Positions 23,701 to 35,052 of a stretch of 64,000 bases of DNA are shown here, in pieces (position 1 is the stretch's first letter; the number at the start of each line of letters is the position of its first letter). The notes beneath the pieces were generated by a model. The model had not been told where the DNA came from and searched no databases. It saw only the letters and a program-made list of their open reading frames with translations. Location: assembly GCF_035083965.1 (NCBI RefSeq), contig NC_089735.1, positions 11,266,001 to 11,330,000 on the forward strand, read 5' to 3'. The stretch comes from Branchiostoma lanceolatum (lineage: Eukaryota > Chordata > Leptocardii > Amphioxiformes > Branchiostomatidae). The translations under genes were made by a program, and so were the position numbers.

Positions 23701-26564
23701 GGGCTGCTAGGGGGTTACGTGTGTTTGTCTTGTATTTGAAAGGTAGGGAGTTCAAAGCCTGTCCGGGTCATGCCAAAGACTTGAAAAATGATACATAAAA
23801 TCATTGTTTTCTCTTCTTAGTACCTACACATCAAAAGATGTGGGACGGATATTTACAAGCCATTAAGTACTCGACAGAATAAAGACCAAATTGAATATTC
23901 CCTGGTGTTGTAAGAGCTTTTAATGACTAACTTAGATACACTGGTCTGTATATAGGAACTGGTTGACTACGAGGCTGTCAACAAGATGACATACCTGGAG
24001 ATGTGTATCAACGAGACCCTCCGCATGTATGCGCCAGCTTCGGGGTAAATCATCATACGATTCACATAATACACACACGCACGCACACACACACACACAC
24101 ACACATATAAATCTTTAGTTATTCAAAGACGTTTTAACAAACATTCTTCATGCAAGAGGACTAAAAGTAAACCTTTCCTCATGTATTATTACGTATACCT
24201 TGATCTTGAGTAGTGATGTGTACATGAATGTAACATCATCAGGTACTGGGTACAGGTACTAGTACAGACTGGTTTAGGTATAGGTCTGGACCTGTAGCAG
24301 TCCTTAAATTATTTGACAAAGTAACCTGTGGTTTTGATGACAGATAACATGAATAAATGGTTAACATGTACAGAATGTTTTACTTATTATCTAGACTTCA
24401 GGTATCTTATGCTTTCCACTAGAAGATGGTTTCAAAATCAAAATTAATGCTTATTTCATCTATCACACAATACATACATAATTTATACATGTACTCACCT
24501 TTCTCCAGTGCTTAGACTTTGCCTCTTTGTTGAAGGAAGAACACATTTTTAGTTACAAAATTATATAGTTCTAGTAATTATAACAGAAATGTACATTTGA
24601 GTGTTACAATACGTCTATTCGAGTACACTGCCAGTGACATCGGTGTTCCCGTACCTAGATGATTTTCATGGTACCTATTCATGTCCCTTTTATTGAGGTA
24701 TTTTGAGCCCTGATATTGGAAATTGTATTTTCAGCGTTGTCCGTGTTTCTAGTGATGAGGTCAAGATGAAATGGCTAACTATCCCCAAGGGAATGAATGT
24801 TATTGTTCCTATTCTCGGAATCCACAACGACCCGGAACGATGGCCGGAGCCGAAAAAGTTCATCCCAGAAAGGTACATTGTCTTGAACTCTCACAATTCT
24901 GCAACGCAATCCTCAGACCACCACATTAAAAGAAATGGTGGTATTGAGGCCTCCTAAAAATGTCTTCAACATCTGGAGTGTGTATCACGTTAATAGTCTT
25001 GTGTCTAAAGAATGATGTTTTGATGATGTAACATTCAATTGAAAACAATGGTTCCCGTATATATTTGGCAAAAAACACATAAATTGAATAATACTATTGT
25101 TGTTGTTGAATATAATAAAAAAATGTCGTATTTTGTTGTCATATGGTCTTAACATCAAGCATTACTTGCATAGCCCAGTGGTCAGTGACCCTGCCTCTAA
25201 ACCAAGAGGTTGTGAGTTTGGATCATGGCTGTTGTCACTCACCCAGCTTGTATGCTACTAGAAAGGGTCACAGTCCTATAGCCGGCATCACAATTCATGC
25301 GGGCGTTGGCCGACTTTGTAGATCGCCCGAAGATCGCCGAATTTCAAAATTGCCCGAGCGTCCACTTTTTTTTCCAATTTTGACGTCCGTCGAAGACTAA
25401 AAATCCCACATGAGATGGTACCATCTCTTGGGCATGGATGAAGTCAGTATCGACTAACCTGGTAAAAGGCCAATATTTGGATTAAATTTTATTTCTAAAA
25501 ATCGACCGAAGCCCGCGTAATCGACAGGACGTCGGCCGTACTTCGGCCAAAAATGCACATTTGAAGCTCGCCAACACGTCGGACGAGCTCAATTTCTTAT
25601 TTGTGACCGGGGCTTAAGGACAGGAAGTTAAGCCATGGTTCACTGTTCATTATGCTTGTTGAAAAGAACTAAATAGGAGGGGAATTTCCATGGTTCCATG
25701 AACCTGTAGATATTGTACCGAGTGGCTGTCTTCCCTGTCATGACTAGTGGAAGAGAAGCTCTTCAGTGAGCTAAGCTAGATTGAGATCACTCTCTAATTT
25801 TCCTTCACACCATGCTACTGTAGGTTCACGAAGGAAGAAAGGGAGAAGAGGGATCCGTACGACTGGCTACCGTTCGGGGCGGGGCCGAGGAACTGCATCG
25901 GGATGAGGCTGGCTCTGATGGAGCTGAAGGTCGGACTGGCCAATGTGCTGATGAAGTACCGCATCGTGACCGGACCGGACACTGACGTACGTTCTTATAA
26001 CGATACAATAACTTTGTACATCTTATGCAGACATGTTCCCGTGGTACAATTGGTTTAAATGCAGTCCTACTGGATCAAATTTTGTGTATCCGTGGGCGGA
26101 GGTTTGATCCCAAGGTTGGCCCCAGCTCAGAGATGTTGTTAGGGATCCGGATTGCATTCCTCATTTTGGTTGGTGATATAAATCTGGCAGCACGAGGAGC
26201 ATCCCAAAAATTCAAACTTTCTGGCGAAGTGTGTTCTTATTTGCCTGGAACAAAGACATCATATCAAGAGTAGATTACACAAAATTCTCTTGATGGTATC
26301 TTTCTTTTATGTAAACTGGAAGGGAAACATAACACTATAATTGCTTCACTATTACTACAACATTGGAACAAGTTTAATGCAGTCTGATAATCACCTGTGC
26401 AATGTACAACTTACTCTAAGTACTTTGTTTGCTATGTTTATTTATTGTTTACTTTGATGTGTTTTCTTCAGATTCCATTGAAGATGATGAAGTTCAAGCA
26501 GTTCCCCACCCCTGAGAACGGGATTAAACTGAGGGCGGAGCTTCTGCAGTCCGGGGGTGACTGA
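14387..26564 (+). CDS. Cytochrome P450, CYP3 clan (CYP3A-like)
   Basis: Fourteen exons join in one frame to 519 aa: 14387-14457, 18540-18636, 18808-18866, 19007-19103, 19892-20014, 20509-20597, 21010-21158, 21525-21658, 22601-22697, 23276-23436, 23956-24044, 24735-24872, 25824-25986, 26472-26564. The product is a microsomal haem-thiolate monooxygenase. It has an N-terminal membrane anchor (first ~25 residues, LTWILLALLPVLFYL), a proline-rich hinge (PHPSPLPIIGN), and the WKNVRSTVSPAFSGGKLKQM C-helix region typical of CYP3. The I-helix is AGYETT (322-327), the K-helix ETLR (Glu379, Arg382), followed by PERF (about 433-436). The haem loop is FGAGPRNCIGMR with ligand Cys459. All key residues are intact, so it should be active. 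Xenobiotic or endogenous substrate is unknown. Introns carry SINEs and MITEs. Confidence 0.95.
14577..14713. repeat. Inverted-repeat MITE-like element in P450 intron 1
   Basis: The left arm (AAGCGTCT...TTTTTACCTTTCATGATCATTGA, to 14640) is matched by the reverse complement of about 14656-14713 (TCAATGAAAGGTAAAAACAG...TTAGACGCTT). The arms are imperfect, about 60 bases each. A second small inverted pair, GCGCCATCCTATT / AATAGGATGGCAC, lies just upstream at 14490-14551. Confidence 0.65.
14960..15290 (+). mobile_element. SINE-like element ending in an (ATA/ATAATA) tail, P450 intron 1
   Basis: It contains the block GGTCCTGTGTTTGAGGAG, also found at 21958-21982 on the minus strand. It continues with GAGCCACACCTCGAGCACGT and AAGAACCC, shared in diverged form with 17983-18122. 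The ATAATAATA run at 15261-15290 looks like a SINE tail. Confidence 0.6.
17983..18125 (+). mobile_element. SINE-like fragment, P450 intron 1
   Basis: Diverged copy of the 14960-15290 element. It has AAATGGAGGTC, AGGAGAGCCACATCTC and AGCACGT...AAGAACCC in the same order, followed by the shared AGGGGTC..CAATGTGAGTGG string. Confidence 0.6.
20609..20895 (+). repeat. Dispersed repeat with (GT)n, P450 intron 6
   Basis: A (GT)n run at 20666-20699 is followed by ATAACTCAAGAATTCTTGGA, TTTTGGGCCCCCTAGTAG and GGTACTGCAGCGGAACTT. The same ordered blocks recur at about 42550-42800, so this is one dispersed family. Confidence 0.7.
21845..22062 (-). mobile_element. tRNA-derived SINE, P450 intron 8
   Basis: On the minus strand an RNA polymerase III A-box-like string, GGCTCAACTGGTAG, begins near 22054. 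About 75 bases on comes the block GGTCCTGTGTTTGAGGAG shared with the 14960 element. This is the copy that shows the tRNA-like head. Confidence 0.6.
22069..22528. mobile_element. MITE (outer) with a second MITE nested inside, P450 intron 8
   Basis: The outer element has perfect 16-bp terminal inverted repeats, TAATACTGTAAATGCA (22069-22084) and its complement (22513-22528); similarity extends to about 31 bases. Interrupting it is a 238-bp inner element at 22141-22378 with terminal repeats CCCTTAAGCTGCCAG. TTAA follows the inner element on the right and TGAA precedes it on the left, so a decayed TTAA target duplication of piggyBac type is possible. Confidence 0.75.
22765..23040. repeat. SINE-like remnant in P450 intron 9
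   Basis: The stretch shows GATCCACTCATTACAAGATGG, GGGATCTTTAACATG and TCGATGTGTAGC. These are diverged reverse-complement matches to the GTGAGTGG, AAGAACCC and CACATCTC blocks of the SINE family at 14960 and 17983. It ends before exon 10. Confidence 0.4.
24067..24105. repeat. (CA)n microsatellite, P450 intron 11
   Basis: Short CA/CGCA run just after the exon 11 donor. Confidence 0.9.
25165..25620. repeat. tRNA-like head plus GC-rich dispersed repeat, P450 intron 12
   Basis: TAGCCCAGTGGTCAGTG near 25171 resembles a Pol III A box and GAGTTTGGATCAT near 25212 a poor B box. From about 25280 to 25615 the DNA becomes GC-rich with many CG-containing words (GTTGGCCGAC, GTCGGCCG, ACGTCGG), ending in GACCGGGGCTTAAGG. 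Similar CG-rich text ending in GGGGCTT is at 58270-58510. Confidence 0.45.
26034..26115 (+). mobile_element. tRNA-like SINE fragment, P450 intron 13
   Basis: GTGGTACAATTGGT (26041-26054) fits an A box and GGAGGTTTGATCCC (about 26098-26111) a B box. The separation is longer than in most tRNAs and no cloverleaf closes, so a SINE relic is more likely than a functional tRNA. Confidence 0.4.
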
Positions 26565-28290
26565 GCCTTTATCGGTTGACAGAAAAGAAAGGCCACAACT
26601 TTTACATGTTAAAAGTTTTCACAGTACTGTGATATCCTATACTAACAAGTCACATTTGCAAAAGAAACTCTACATGTAATTCCTTTAAAGAAAGAAATGT
26701 TGACCAATCCGCGATGTTCTGAAAAGGAATGTATAACTTTCTCAGTGTTCAAAATGCTGGCCCAAGAGATGTAGCTGGTAATTAACTATCAAGCAATGTA
26801 ACCCATCGGAAATTGTGCCACATCGAGATCCAGTGCTTGCCACATTAAACCTTGACATTTTGATTGTAAACCCACATGTAACCCTTGCAAGGCAGGGAGT
26901 AACAAATGATTAACTGGATTGAGTGAATGATTGAATGAGAGTGAGTGAGTGAGTGAGTGAGTAAGTGAGTGAGTGAGTGAGTGTGTATGAGTGAGTGGGT
27001 GGGTGTGTGAGAGTGAGTGAGTGAGTGTGTGTGTGAGAGTGAGTGAGTGAGTGAGTGAGTGAGTGAGTGAGTGAGTGAGAGAGAGTGAGCTGGTGAGTCA
27101 ATTCAGTAAGCATTTCAAAAATGACACATACTTGAATTTCAGTGAACTAGTAGATGTAGCCTGCCCAACAAGAAAGGCCTGCATGACTTTTCTAAAAGGT
27201 GTAATCAGGCAAAATTACTCATAATGGGACCATTCTAATTAAGTGCTTGTATTAATCAATTGGTGGGTGGTTAGGGATGTTTCTGAATATACTGTATTAT
27301 GTATGCAAAGAATTTGCATAATTTGTAATGCACAGTTGCCCTAGCCTGAACTCAATCAAGCTCCTGTAACGGCTTGCAGCCCTGTAACCGCATAGCCCCC
27401 CGGGAAGGGGACAGAAATCCCCGGACAGCTGGAGTTTGCGTTATACAGACTACAGTTGCCCTTGCAATCCTCCATCAAGGGAAGTATGCTAATGACTGTC
27501 TGAGTAGGACACACTAAACTATGCAAATGTCTTGAATTAATTACATGTATGTCTGCTTGGAGCAAAGCATAGTTATAGCCATTTGAATGTGTACATTTAA
27601 TCTGGAGAGCAGAATCTGATTGTCCTTGGTCTGAGACCAATTTCTTGCTTTATTTCAAATATTAGCATAATGTTATATTTGTCTACTACTAGTTGTTGCT
27701 TGCAACTCTAATTCAATTACACTCCACACAGGTGTTGTGTATGATTTAAGTAATACTATAATGTTGTGGTGAATTTTTAAATCCAATTCTACGATGGTTA
27801 ATAATTACTTGTTGATTTCAATGAGGCCAACATGATAGCAATGATTTATTAAATGCATTTAACAAGGGCTCTTATATCTTAATGATAATAACTTTATTGC
27901 ACAACAATTGTACAAGGTACAAAGTATGGCATCCACTGGTACATTATAAGAAAACATTCTATTAGGCTAATCAATCTATCTTATACAATATGGTGTAGTA
28001 GTATTGGATGACAATGGGATTTTACAATCATTGGAGGAGTTTCTAACGTCTAGACATTCTTTGATATATTTTCCATTGTATACCATGCAGGGGTTGTCAC
28101 ATGTCATTATGTACAATTTGCTATTCAAGTCCATTGAGATAAATCCGACAGATAGCATTGAGTATAGTGAATTACGTATATCAAAATATTTGGGACAAAG
28201 AATCAAAAAGTGATATTATATACAAGGTTAGACAATAAAAAGATATTTCAAATCAAGACATGATTTATCATCCTTCTCTCTTTCTTTCTT

Positions 28291-28328
<38 letters not shown>

Positions 28329-28565
28329 CAAATATAGTTTGTATAGCATATGTGTTAAAATCTAACTAGTTAAGGTTCCATGGTGGATATGGGTGGTGCC
28401 CATCCCTAGTCCATTGGTAGTGGAGTGTATTCAAACTCCCATACTCCTCATAAATGCTGTACTCAACATTGCACAACGATGCACAGGGAACGTTCTACCT
28501 CTAAGCACCGGTGGTTGACTGTACATTGTAGGGGTAGTATGATATTACACTGTCGTTTGGCAAGT
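26565..28565. other. Convergent spacer between P450 and IAP-1
   Basis: No gene is supported. It includes the P450 3' UTR, a (GAGT)n tract at 26937-27090 and a (CTTT)n/(CT)n/(TA)n tract at 28269-28328. Confidence 0.6.
26937..27090. repeat. (GAGT)n minisatellite
   Basis: GAGT units with GTGT and GGGT variants. They produce a Ser/Leu/Thr/His-rich false open frame on the minus strand. Confidence 0.95.
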
Positions 28566-28604
28566 TTTATTCTAGGACCTTTGGCAGCACATGGGACATC
28601 TCCC
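28566..28604 (-). pseudogene. Relic of a RING-exon 3' end beside IAP-1
   Basis: On the minus strand, AGGGAGATGTCCCATGTGC is identical to the sequence coding RCPMC in the IAP-1 RING exon (28770-28790). The following CCAAAGGTCCTAGAATAAAACTT aligns with that exon's CCAACGCGTCCAGAAGACTT with small gaps and an in-frame stop. It is probably a decayed partial duplication. It also contains AATAAA, which may serve as the polyadenylation signal of IAP-1. Confidence 0.4.
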
Positions 28605-28730
28605 TGCTAATGTAGGGTTCAGCACATCTTAGCACTAAGCTACCCTGAAAATATATTTCAGGGTAGCGAGTGTAGGAGTACTACTAGTCCCGGTAGTAAT
28701 TGGATAGCACCCAGGCCACATCTCAGGGCC

Positions 28731-31685
28731 TCAGGCGACGAAAGTCTTCTGGACGCGTTGGATGCGGGCCCGGCACATGGGACATCTCCCTCCGCGCGTG
28801 CGCAGCATCTGCACACAGTTCTCACAGCAGCACATGTGTCCGCACGGAATGAGCACCATGCACGCGGTCTCGTCCATACAGATCTTACACATGCGCTCTT
28901 CCATCAGCTGCTGTAGCTGCCGCTGGAGGCTGATGACGTCAGAGGGAGCTTGCTCCTCCTCACCTGTGGTACCTGTGTGAATGTTCAGGTAACAACTTTG
29001 ATTATTAGAAGAAAAAAACATGAATTCAGAATTTAGTTAGACTGGAATCGACCCTATTCTAGCTCTGGTTCGCTCCTCTGAGCGCTTCCCTGCGAATATC
29101 AGGCCATATCATACATGTAGCTGCAATATAGGATGGAAACTGTACTACGTTAACGTTCTGAGATTTAGATAAGTGCAAAACCGCATTCCCAGTAACGTTA
29201 TGCATTAGAATGATATACAACCGTAATGACAATATCGTACCTTGCGCCTCGCTCGGAGCCGGCAACGGGGCCTGTGCTCCGGACACAGCCTGTGCTCCGG
29301 ACACAGGTGGATTTTCCTGTGCGGTCTGAGTCTTTGTTTCAGACGCGTTCATCTTTTCCTCATCCTCATCGCTGGTCTGACCCTCCTCGTGAGCTAGGAG
29401 AGCCTCTACAATGTCCGTCATCTTCGCGAACGGTCTCCCGTTCCTTCTCAGCTGCTTCTGGACGATTTTTTCAACCTGTTGGCGCTCGAAGCCCATCTCG
29501 AGAGCGCTCTGTATCAGGCGTGAGTCCATAGCTTCCTGAAACATGGCTTGGTACGGTGTCTCCGCCTGTGGGTCCTGTACACCGGTCTGTTGACACCCAC
29601 TGGCGGCTGGGCCATTCGACACAAAGGCTTGCTTGAACGTCTTTTCCTCATGAGGCACCTAGCATATTGACAAATAGACAAACACGCTTTCAAAATAACG
29701 CTATCACTCCACATAATATGTTGCTGCATCATGTATTTAGTTCGAGACAATAGCTCATTGAAGTCATGAAAACCTGATACTACATTAAAGCGACTCCTTA
29801 TACCGATTATTATATTCAGTGCACGTGAAATAGAATTGTGTCAACATGTGACAGCTATAGCCATTTTGCTTTTCTCCAGTGTATCTATCACCCATTGCAC
29901 TTATCGCGTGCTAGTGTGAAGACACTGTTAACTTTGGTAACATTTCAACGACAATTTAAGCTTGTTCTCGCGTACGAACGCTGACAAATCAAACATACCT
30001 GTCCAAGCACTGGATGACGTCGTTTAACTTCTTGCACAAAGCTGAGCGTTTTCTGGCGCAGGACAAAGTCACACTTTTCGCCGTACCAGCGCGCATGCTC
30101 CGTCCACGGGTCGTCCTCCGCCTGCCAGTCCTTCAGTCCGCCATCGCACCAGAAACATCTCACCTGGTCATCCACATCTGGGGAGGAGTCAATGACAAAC
30201 GTTATTACCCTTTCTATCTCTTTGAAACTACAAGTAACAGTCCTATAGACCTTTGATCGATCTGTTTAAACATTGGAACATAGATGCCCTTGGTGCTGAA
30301 CACACCATCCACACACAAACACGCCTGTCCTTGGTGCTGAACACACACCCCCCTCCCACACACACACGTCTGTCCTTGCTATTAGACGCCGAACAAACAA
30401 ACAAATACACCTGTCTTTGGCGCTGAACACTACGCACGTAAACATACAAATATACCTGTCCTTGGTGCTGATCACAATCCACAACATTAACCACTTCGCT
30501 TTCTCCGCGAGCTATCACAGAATGGAACCTGTAGTCTTCAAATACGGCACAAAAGCAAATTACTAACTACAGTGTAACATGGAACAGTAAAACTTTCCCA
30601 TACTTACGTGTGTAATAAAACCCGGCCTGTGCAAGTTTCCTCGGTGCAATGGGACTGTACAGCGGCCATCTCAAGAACGTGGAGAATCGCAGTTCTTCGG
30701 ACGACAGTTCAGGATGCTTGGGTTCCTTTTTACCCTCTGTTTGAGATCGTTGCTCTTTTTCATGTGAGTAGTGACTCTGCTGCTGACGCTGTGAACTCAC
30801 CGTTGCCGACTGAGGTAAACTAGACTGTTGAATAAAGGGCGATAACTTTGCATTGCTGTTCGTATCGCCTTGTGAAGAAGACTGCGTCGTAGATTCTAGG
30901 GGGACGTTTGAAGTCGCGTATCCCCGAATGAAAGGACAGTGAGAATAATGCCGTTCATGTTCGACTTTAGGATCGTCTCCTTGCTCCCACTGGTGCAAAA
31001 CACCGCCACAAAACGCACACTCTACTTTATCTCGTACCCCAAGGTAGAAGAAACCGAGTTTTGCCAACTGTTCAGGGGATACTGGCGTGTCCATAGGCCA
31101 TCCATATCCGTAATACGTGTGTAAGCGGTGCAGTTCTGTATTCAAGTCTTTTGGGCACAAACGGTTGCACGATCGTACGTCGTTCACTTCAGTTTTCTTC
31201 AAATTCGAAGCGCCTGCATCTGTCAAATCGACCGTGCGTTCACAATTAGAATTAGGCTGTGGTCTCTTTGTCTTACATTCACCATTGACGTGATGGCTAA
31301 TTCCTCCGTCGGCAACATCTAGCGCTTTGGAGTATGAACATTGTGGATATAACCGATTGTGTTTTCCTATTGGTTCGTTATGATCTGTCCAATTTTCTAT
31401 ATCTATCGTCCCGTTACAATGAAAACATACAAGTTTGTTGCCAGTGCCTGGGTAGTAAAGTCCAGCATTGGCTAGTTTACGTACATTCATAGACATCAGT
31501 AATTGGTTTAGAGGAGCAAAAGATGCCATTCTATTCATGGTAATAGAGAGACAAATTTCCAACGGATCAGGACGGTTTTGTTGCTGTACTTTTCCTCTTG
31601 CTGCTGTCTCCGGACGGCCAAGTCTTGCCGTGTCTCTCGCTAAATCGGGTTCGTCTTGTCCTTTGGTGCCGTAACCTTGTGCCAT
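28731..31685 (-). CDS. Inhibitor of apoptosis protein IAP-1 (3 BIR + UBA-like + RING)
   Basis: Four exons on the minus strand (31685-30608, 30177-29999, 29658-29241, 28972-28731) give 638 aa. BIR1 is about 52-121 (Cys87, Cys90, His109, Cys116, with 18 instead of the usual 16 residues between Cys90 and His109). BIR2 is about 208-280 and contains ECAFCGGVLHQW. BIR3 crosses intron 1 (TFLRWPLYSP ... CFWCDGGLKDW ... EHARWY). A UBA-like region with an MGF motif spans about 464-508. The C-terminal C3HC4 RING is at about 587-625 (MCKICMDE, PCGHMCCC, CPMC), ending QKTFVA. The order matches vertebrate XIAP; there is no CARD. The expected role is caspase or Smac-like ligand binding through the BIRs and ubiquitin E3 activity through the RING, in the cytosol. 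BIR3 keeps the DW and later Trp that bind N-terminal Ala peptides. Unlike its two paralogues it lacks the intron in front of BIR3. Confidence 0.93.
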
Positions 31686-34600
31686 GTTTGCTTTGTGAGA
31701 TGTTTTTGCCTTTCTTTTTGTTTTCTTTTAATGAATAATGTGATTAGTTTGGATCACCACTATCTTCAGCCTTCATTGTTAAGAATCTTCTGTCTTCTCC
31801 ATCGCCTTGTACACGTGTTTTGCTGAAATAGTTCACATCACAAAATGTATTGGTACACTGTCAAATCAAGACAACATTTCTTTAAAATTACAAAATTCCT
31901 GTAAAACTCCGACTGCCCTGTTCCATCATGTCATTTCTTCCTCAGACCAACCTACGAGATATCAAAGAAATTAATGCATAAAGTCTTGACCAATTCTCTT
32001 TGCGCACAGTTTAGAGCTATAAAACACAAATATTATCCCGCCCATGTACACATCAAAACTGTACGGACACACTAGGCCTATTGCCAATATGTACCCCATA
32101 GACCCTACAGTGTAAGAGTCCGTTGCTTAAACACGTCTAGGAGGCCAAGTTATCCAACTTGGTAATGCCAGCCAAGATACACCTAGGTGGGTACAATGGT
32201 AAGTAGCTAAGTAAACAAAACTACAAAGCCAGAGGCAACCGGATACTCTATTGACATTACATAGGGAACAAAAGTCTGGGCTTCGGGCTCTACAAATTAC
32301 AAGCAAGCAAGCAATGTGTTAGAATAAGTTACGAAATAAAATTGATAGGCACACAGAAAATGTACTGATGCTGCGTTTTGGGGTAAGCTATTGTTACACC
32401 CAAATTAACTTGAACAACCGCCCTTGAAAAACACAGGTAAATTTCCCAGAATCCTCAGCAAAGCAATTTCTAGCTGCGTCACACGAAGTCCAAAATGGAG
32501 GCAAAATCTACTACTCATACTACTCATAAAAAAGAAGCTGTACGACTTTTCTTCACCTGTGAACCTTGGCTTTTGACCTTGACATCTTTATACGTGGCTA
32601 AGGGTCAGCTGATAGAGCCAGTGATTGGTTGAGAGGGGTTGACGGGGATGACCTGGGCGCTGTCAACCTTCCCTGTACATAAGTGGGGGTGATGACGTCA
32701 CATGGGCAGCTCAGGCGGGAAATTTCTGTGATGTCAGATTCTAAAAATAGCCCAAACGTAACGGCTGTTATGTGATTAGAAAGTGAAAGGGATTCGATGA
32801 GAAAAAAAAAGACAGGTGGAGCCAGAAATTTAACAGAAACGGATCATTGACATTGTTTTAGGAATAGTAAAGAAGGTGATAGTCTCTTGACTTGCATAAT
32901 TACTATTAAATAAGGTCAGCAGGATACGCTTTCCGGACCTCAGAAGTAAATGTTGAAAGTATGCAAACTTTAAACAATCATGTAACTATACTTGTGTTAA
33001 AAGCCACCAAGATTATAGTTCCTTTCACTTTTCATCTGAAACATTACAGATTTCTTAAAGACAGTTTTCACGACTAGGTTAATCCTAGGTTCCTGTTCAT
33101 TTATTCGGAAGTCGAAAAGCAGAACTCCTTGCAGCTCCGGATTTCAATAGCTACAAAATGCAAGGGAAGATTGAAAAGAGGAAGTGAGTCAACTCAAAAG
33201 CCTATGGTAGGGCGAAATGCTGAAGATGACTAACTGAAAAACACTGATATACAAGTCGGAAGTGTCTTCCGAATTGTGTTGCCACACAATAAGACTGAAA
33301 ATAAAGGAAGACAGAAAATGCTAAATACCATTACATAGACGAGTCCATTCAGTCAACACATGGGGGCGAAAGTAGCAGGAGTCACAAATCCACTCTTCCA
33401 GTATTCGCCATGGCCACCAAAAAGGATGAAAAAGAGGAACTCTGGTTAACCTTTCAATTTGGCATTTGGTGGTATTTCGCGTGGGTTTCGGTGCTTCACG
33501 AGATCTCACTACAAAACACATTAGTTTGACATTTGTTTGTGTCATTGATGTGCTGGAGAATAAACTTTCGTAAGAATTTCCTCTAACCAATTTATATGCT
33601 AGAAATGCGTGGCGTAATACTACAGTTAGAATGAAAGCTGCTAGAGGGAAACAAAACCATTGCCAATATGTCATGCCATGTCACCAGGGCGGTTACTTGT
33701 CAAGCCCTGTTTGGTGGAAAACATTGTGTTCACGCACTGATCACATGTACAACTGATGGCATGGCATGTTGCCAATGGTTTCTTTCCAACCTGGTGAGTG
33801 GTGACACCGGGGAATCCCCTGCAACGGTTTTTCACGACGACGGTTATACTGGGAGTGGTTGAGATTTCAAATAGTCATGCGGAGACCATTGTGCGACACG
33901 TCAACCGCGCGAAATCTCCTTGTTCAGTTGGTGGCACAAACGGCGGGGCGCGGGCGGGACACGACCATAGTTCTGCGGTGCCATCTGTCGTCAGGACGTC
34001 CATGTAACTGCACCACTCACGGTAAGAACTTTATTTTTAACTTAAACAAAGAGCTCACCCATGTGAATCTGAATGATGCACATTGGTAACGTTTCAGGTC
34101 GTGTACTCCAAGCGCTTCACACGTTTCTTTCTCATATGTTTTGTGTAACCTTTGAGTTTGGTATGCTGGTTCCCCTCTTAAATTCATGGCTTCGTCGTTA
34201 TCTCCAAGCAAAATGGCAAAGACCAGGGGCTTTTAATCCGAGGTACGTCTAGCCCTAGGATATGCGTGAAATTGACGTTACGCTGCTCTCAAAGCAGAGG
34301 TCACGCTCCGGCTTGTTTTTGACGTCTTTTAAGGCGTTTTGTCGGGATTTCTATTTCGTCAGGTTTTCTTTTTGTCCGCTAGCCGTTTGGCACTCGTACT
34401 AGTCGTAGAGTAACGCTACGTCACAAGGTTCGTTTTCCTCTTTTGCTCGGTGGCTCGCAAGTTTCCATAGTGACGACCTGTCTTCTGAGGGTCCAAAGTG
34501 GGGCGTCAATTGCTTTTTGATTACATCATTGCTATCGTTGTAATCAAACACCGGTCACCGATCTCAACATTCTGGTATTTTCTGACCATGTCATGGAGCT

Positions 34601-35032
34601 AAAATAGTCACAAGTACAGGTTATATTACTTCTCAAGTCTTCGGGGCACTACGTCTTCCTTCTCACCCTTGTAGTTGGTTTTTGTCCATTGTCTCACACA
34701 CACTAGAAATGACGCCATACGTATTCCCTCTCAGTGAACAAAAACAAACTTCTCAAAATTGAGCAGTGTACTATGTAGGTGCAAGGACATTGATTATACA
34801 GTATGTCACTATCTTCGCATGTACATGTACATACATATACATATCATTTAGAAGGATGTACTAGTACACTGGACTAAAAACAACATTTACACAAATACTA
34901 TAGGCTCTGCAACTGTGACTATCATATTTCCCAACTTCATTTGTATTGCTGCTAACACTGTAAAGATCTACATCTCTTCATAAGTGAACACACACACACA
35001 CACACTCACACACCAATATCGTTAACTGTTTG
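31686..35032. other. Spacer upstream of IAP-1 and downstream of IAP-2
   Basis: No gene is supported. A 117-codon minus-strand frame at 33321-33674 has one hydrophobic stretch but no family resemblance. GC-rich sequence around 33890-33970 and the kB palindrome at 33811 suggest regulatory DNA for IAP-1. Confidence 0.5.
33811..33821. promoter_or_regulatory. kB site, palindromic 11-mer
   Basis: GGGGAATCCCC matches the NF-kB/Rel consensus GGGRNNYYCC on both strands. It lies 2.1 kb upstream of the IAP-1 start codon. Binding is inference. Confidence 0.5.
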
Positions 35033-35038
35033 TTTATT
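35033..35038 (-). terminator. Polyadenylation signal of IAP-2
   Basis: AATAAA on the minus strand, 15 bases after the stop codon and followed downstream by a GT-rich tract. IAP-3 has the same AAATAAACAAAC context at nearly the same distance from its stop. Confidence 0.6.
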
Positions 35039-35052
35039 TCTTCATTGTCTTT

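Noticed and set aside
26034-26115. Functional tRNA gene
   Set aside because: A- and B-box-like strings exist, but the spacing is long and no acceptor stem or anticodon arm forms; it fits a SINE relic better.
33321-33674. 117-codon minus-strand frame with one hydrophobic segment
   Set aside because: No family resemblance, no flanking splice logic and it lies in the IAP-1 upstream region; chance is the simplest reading.
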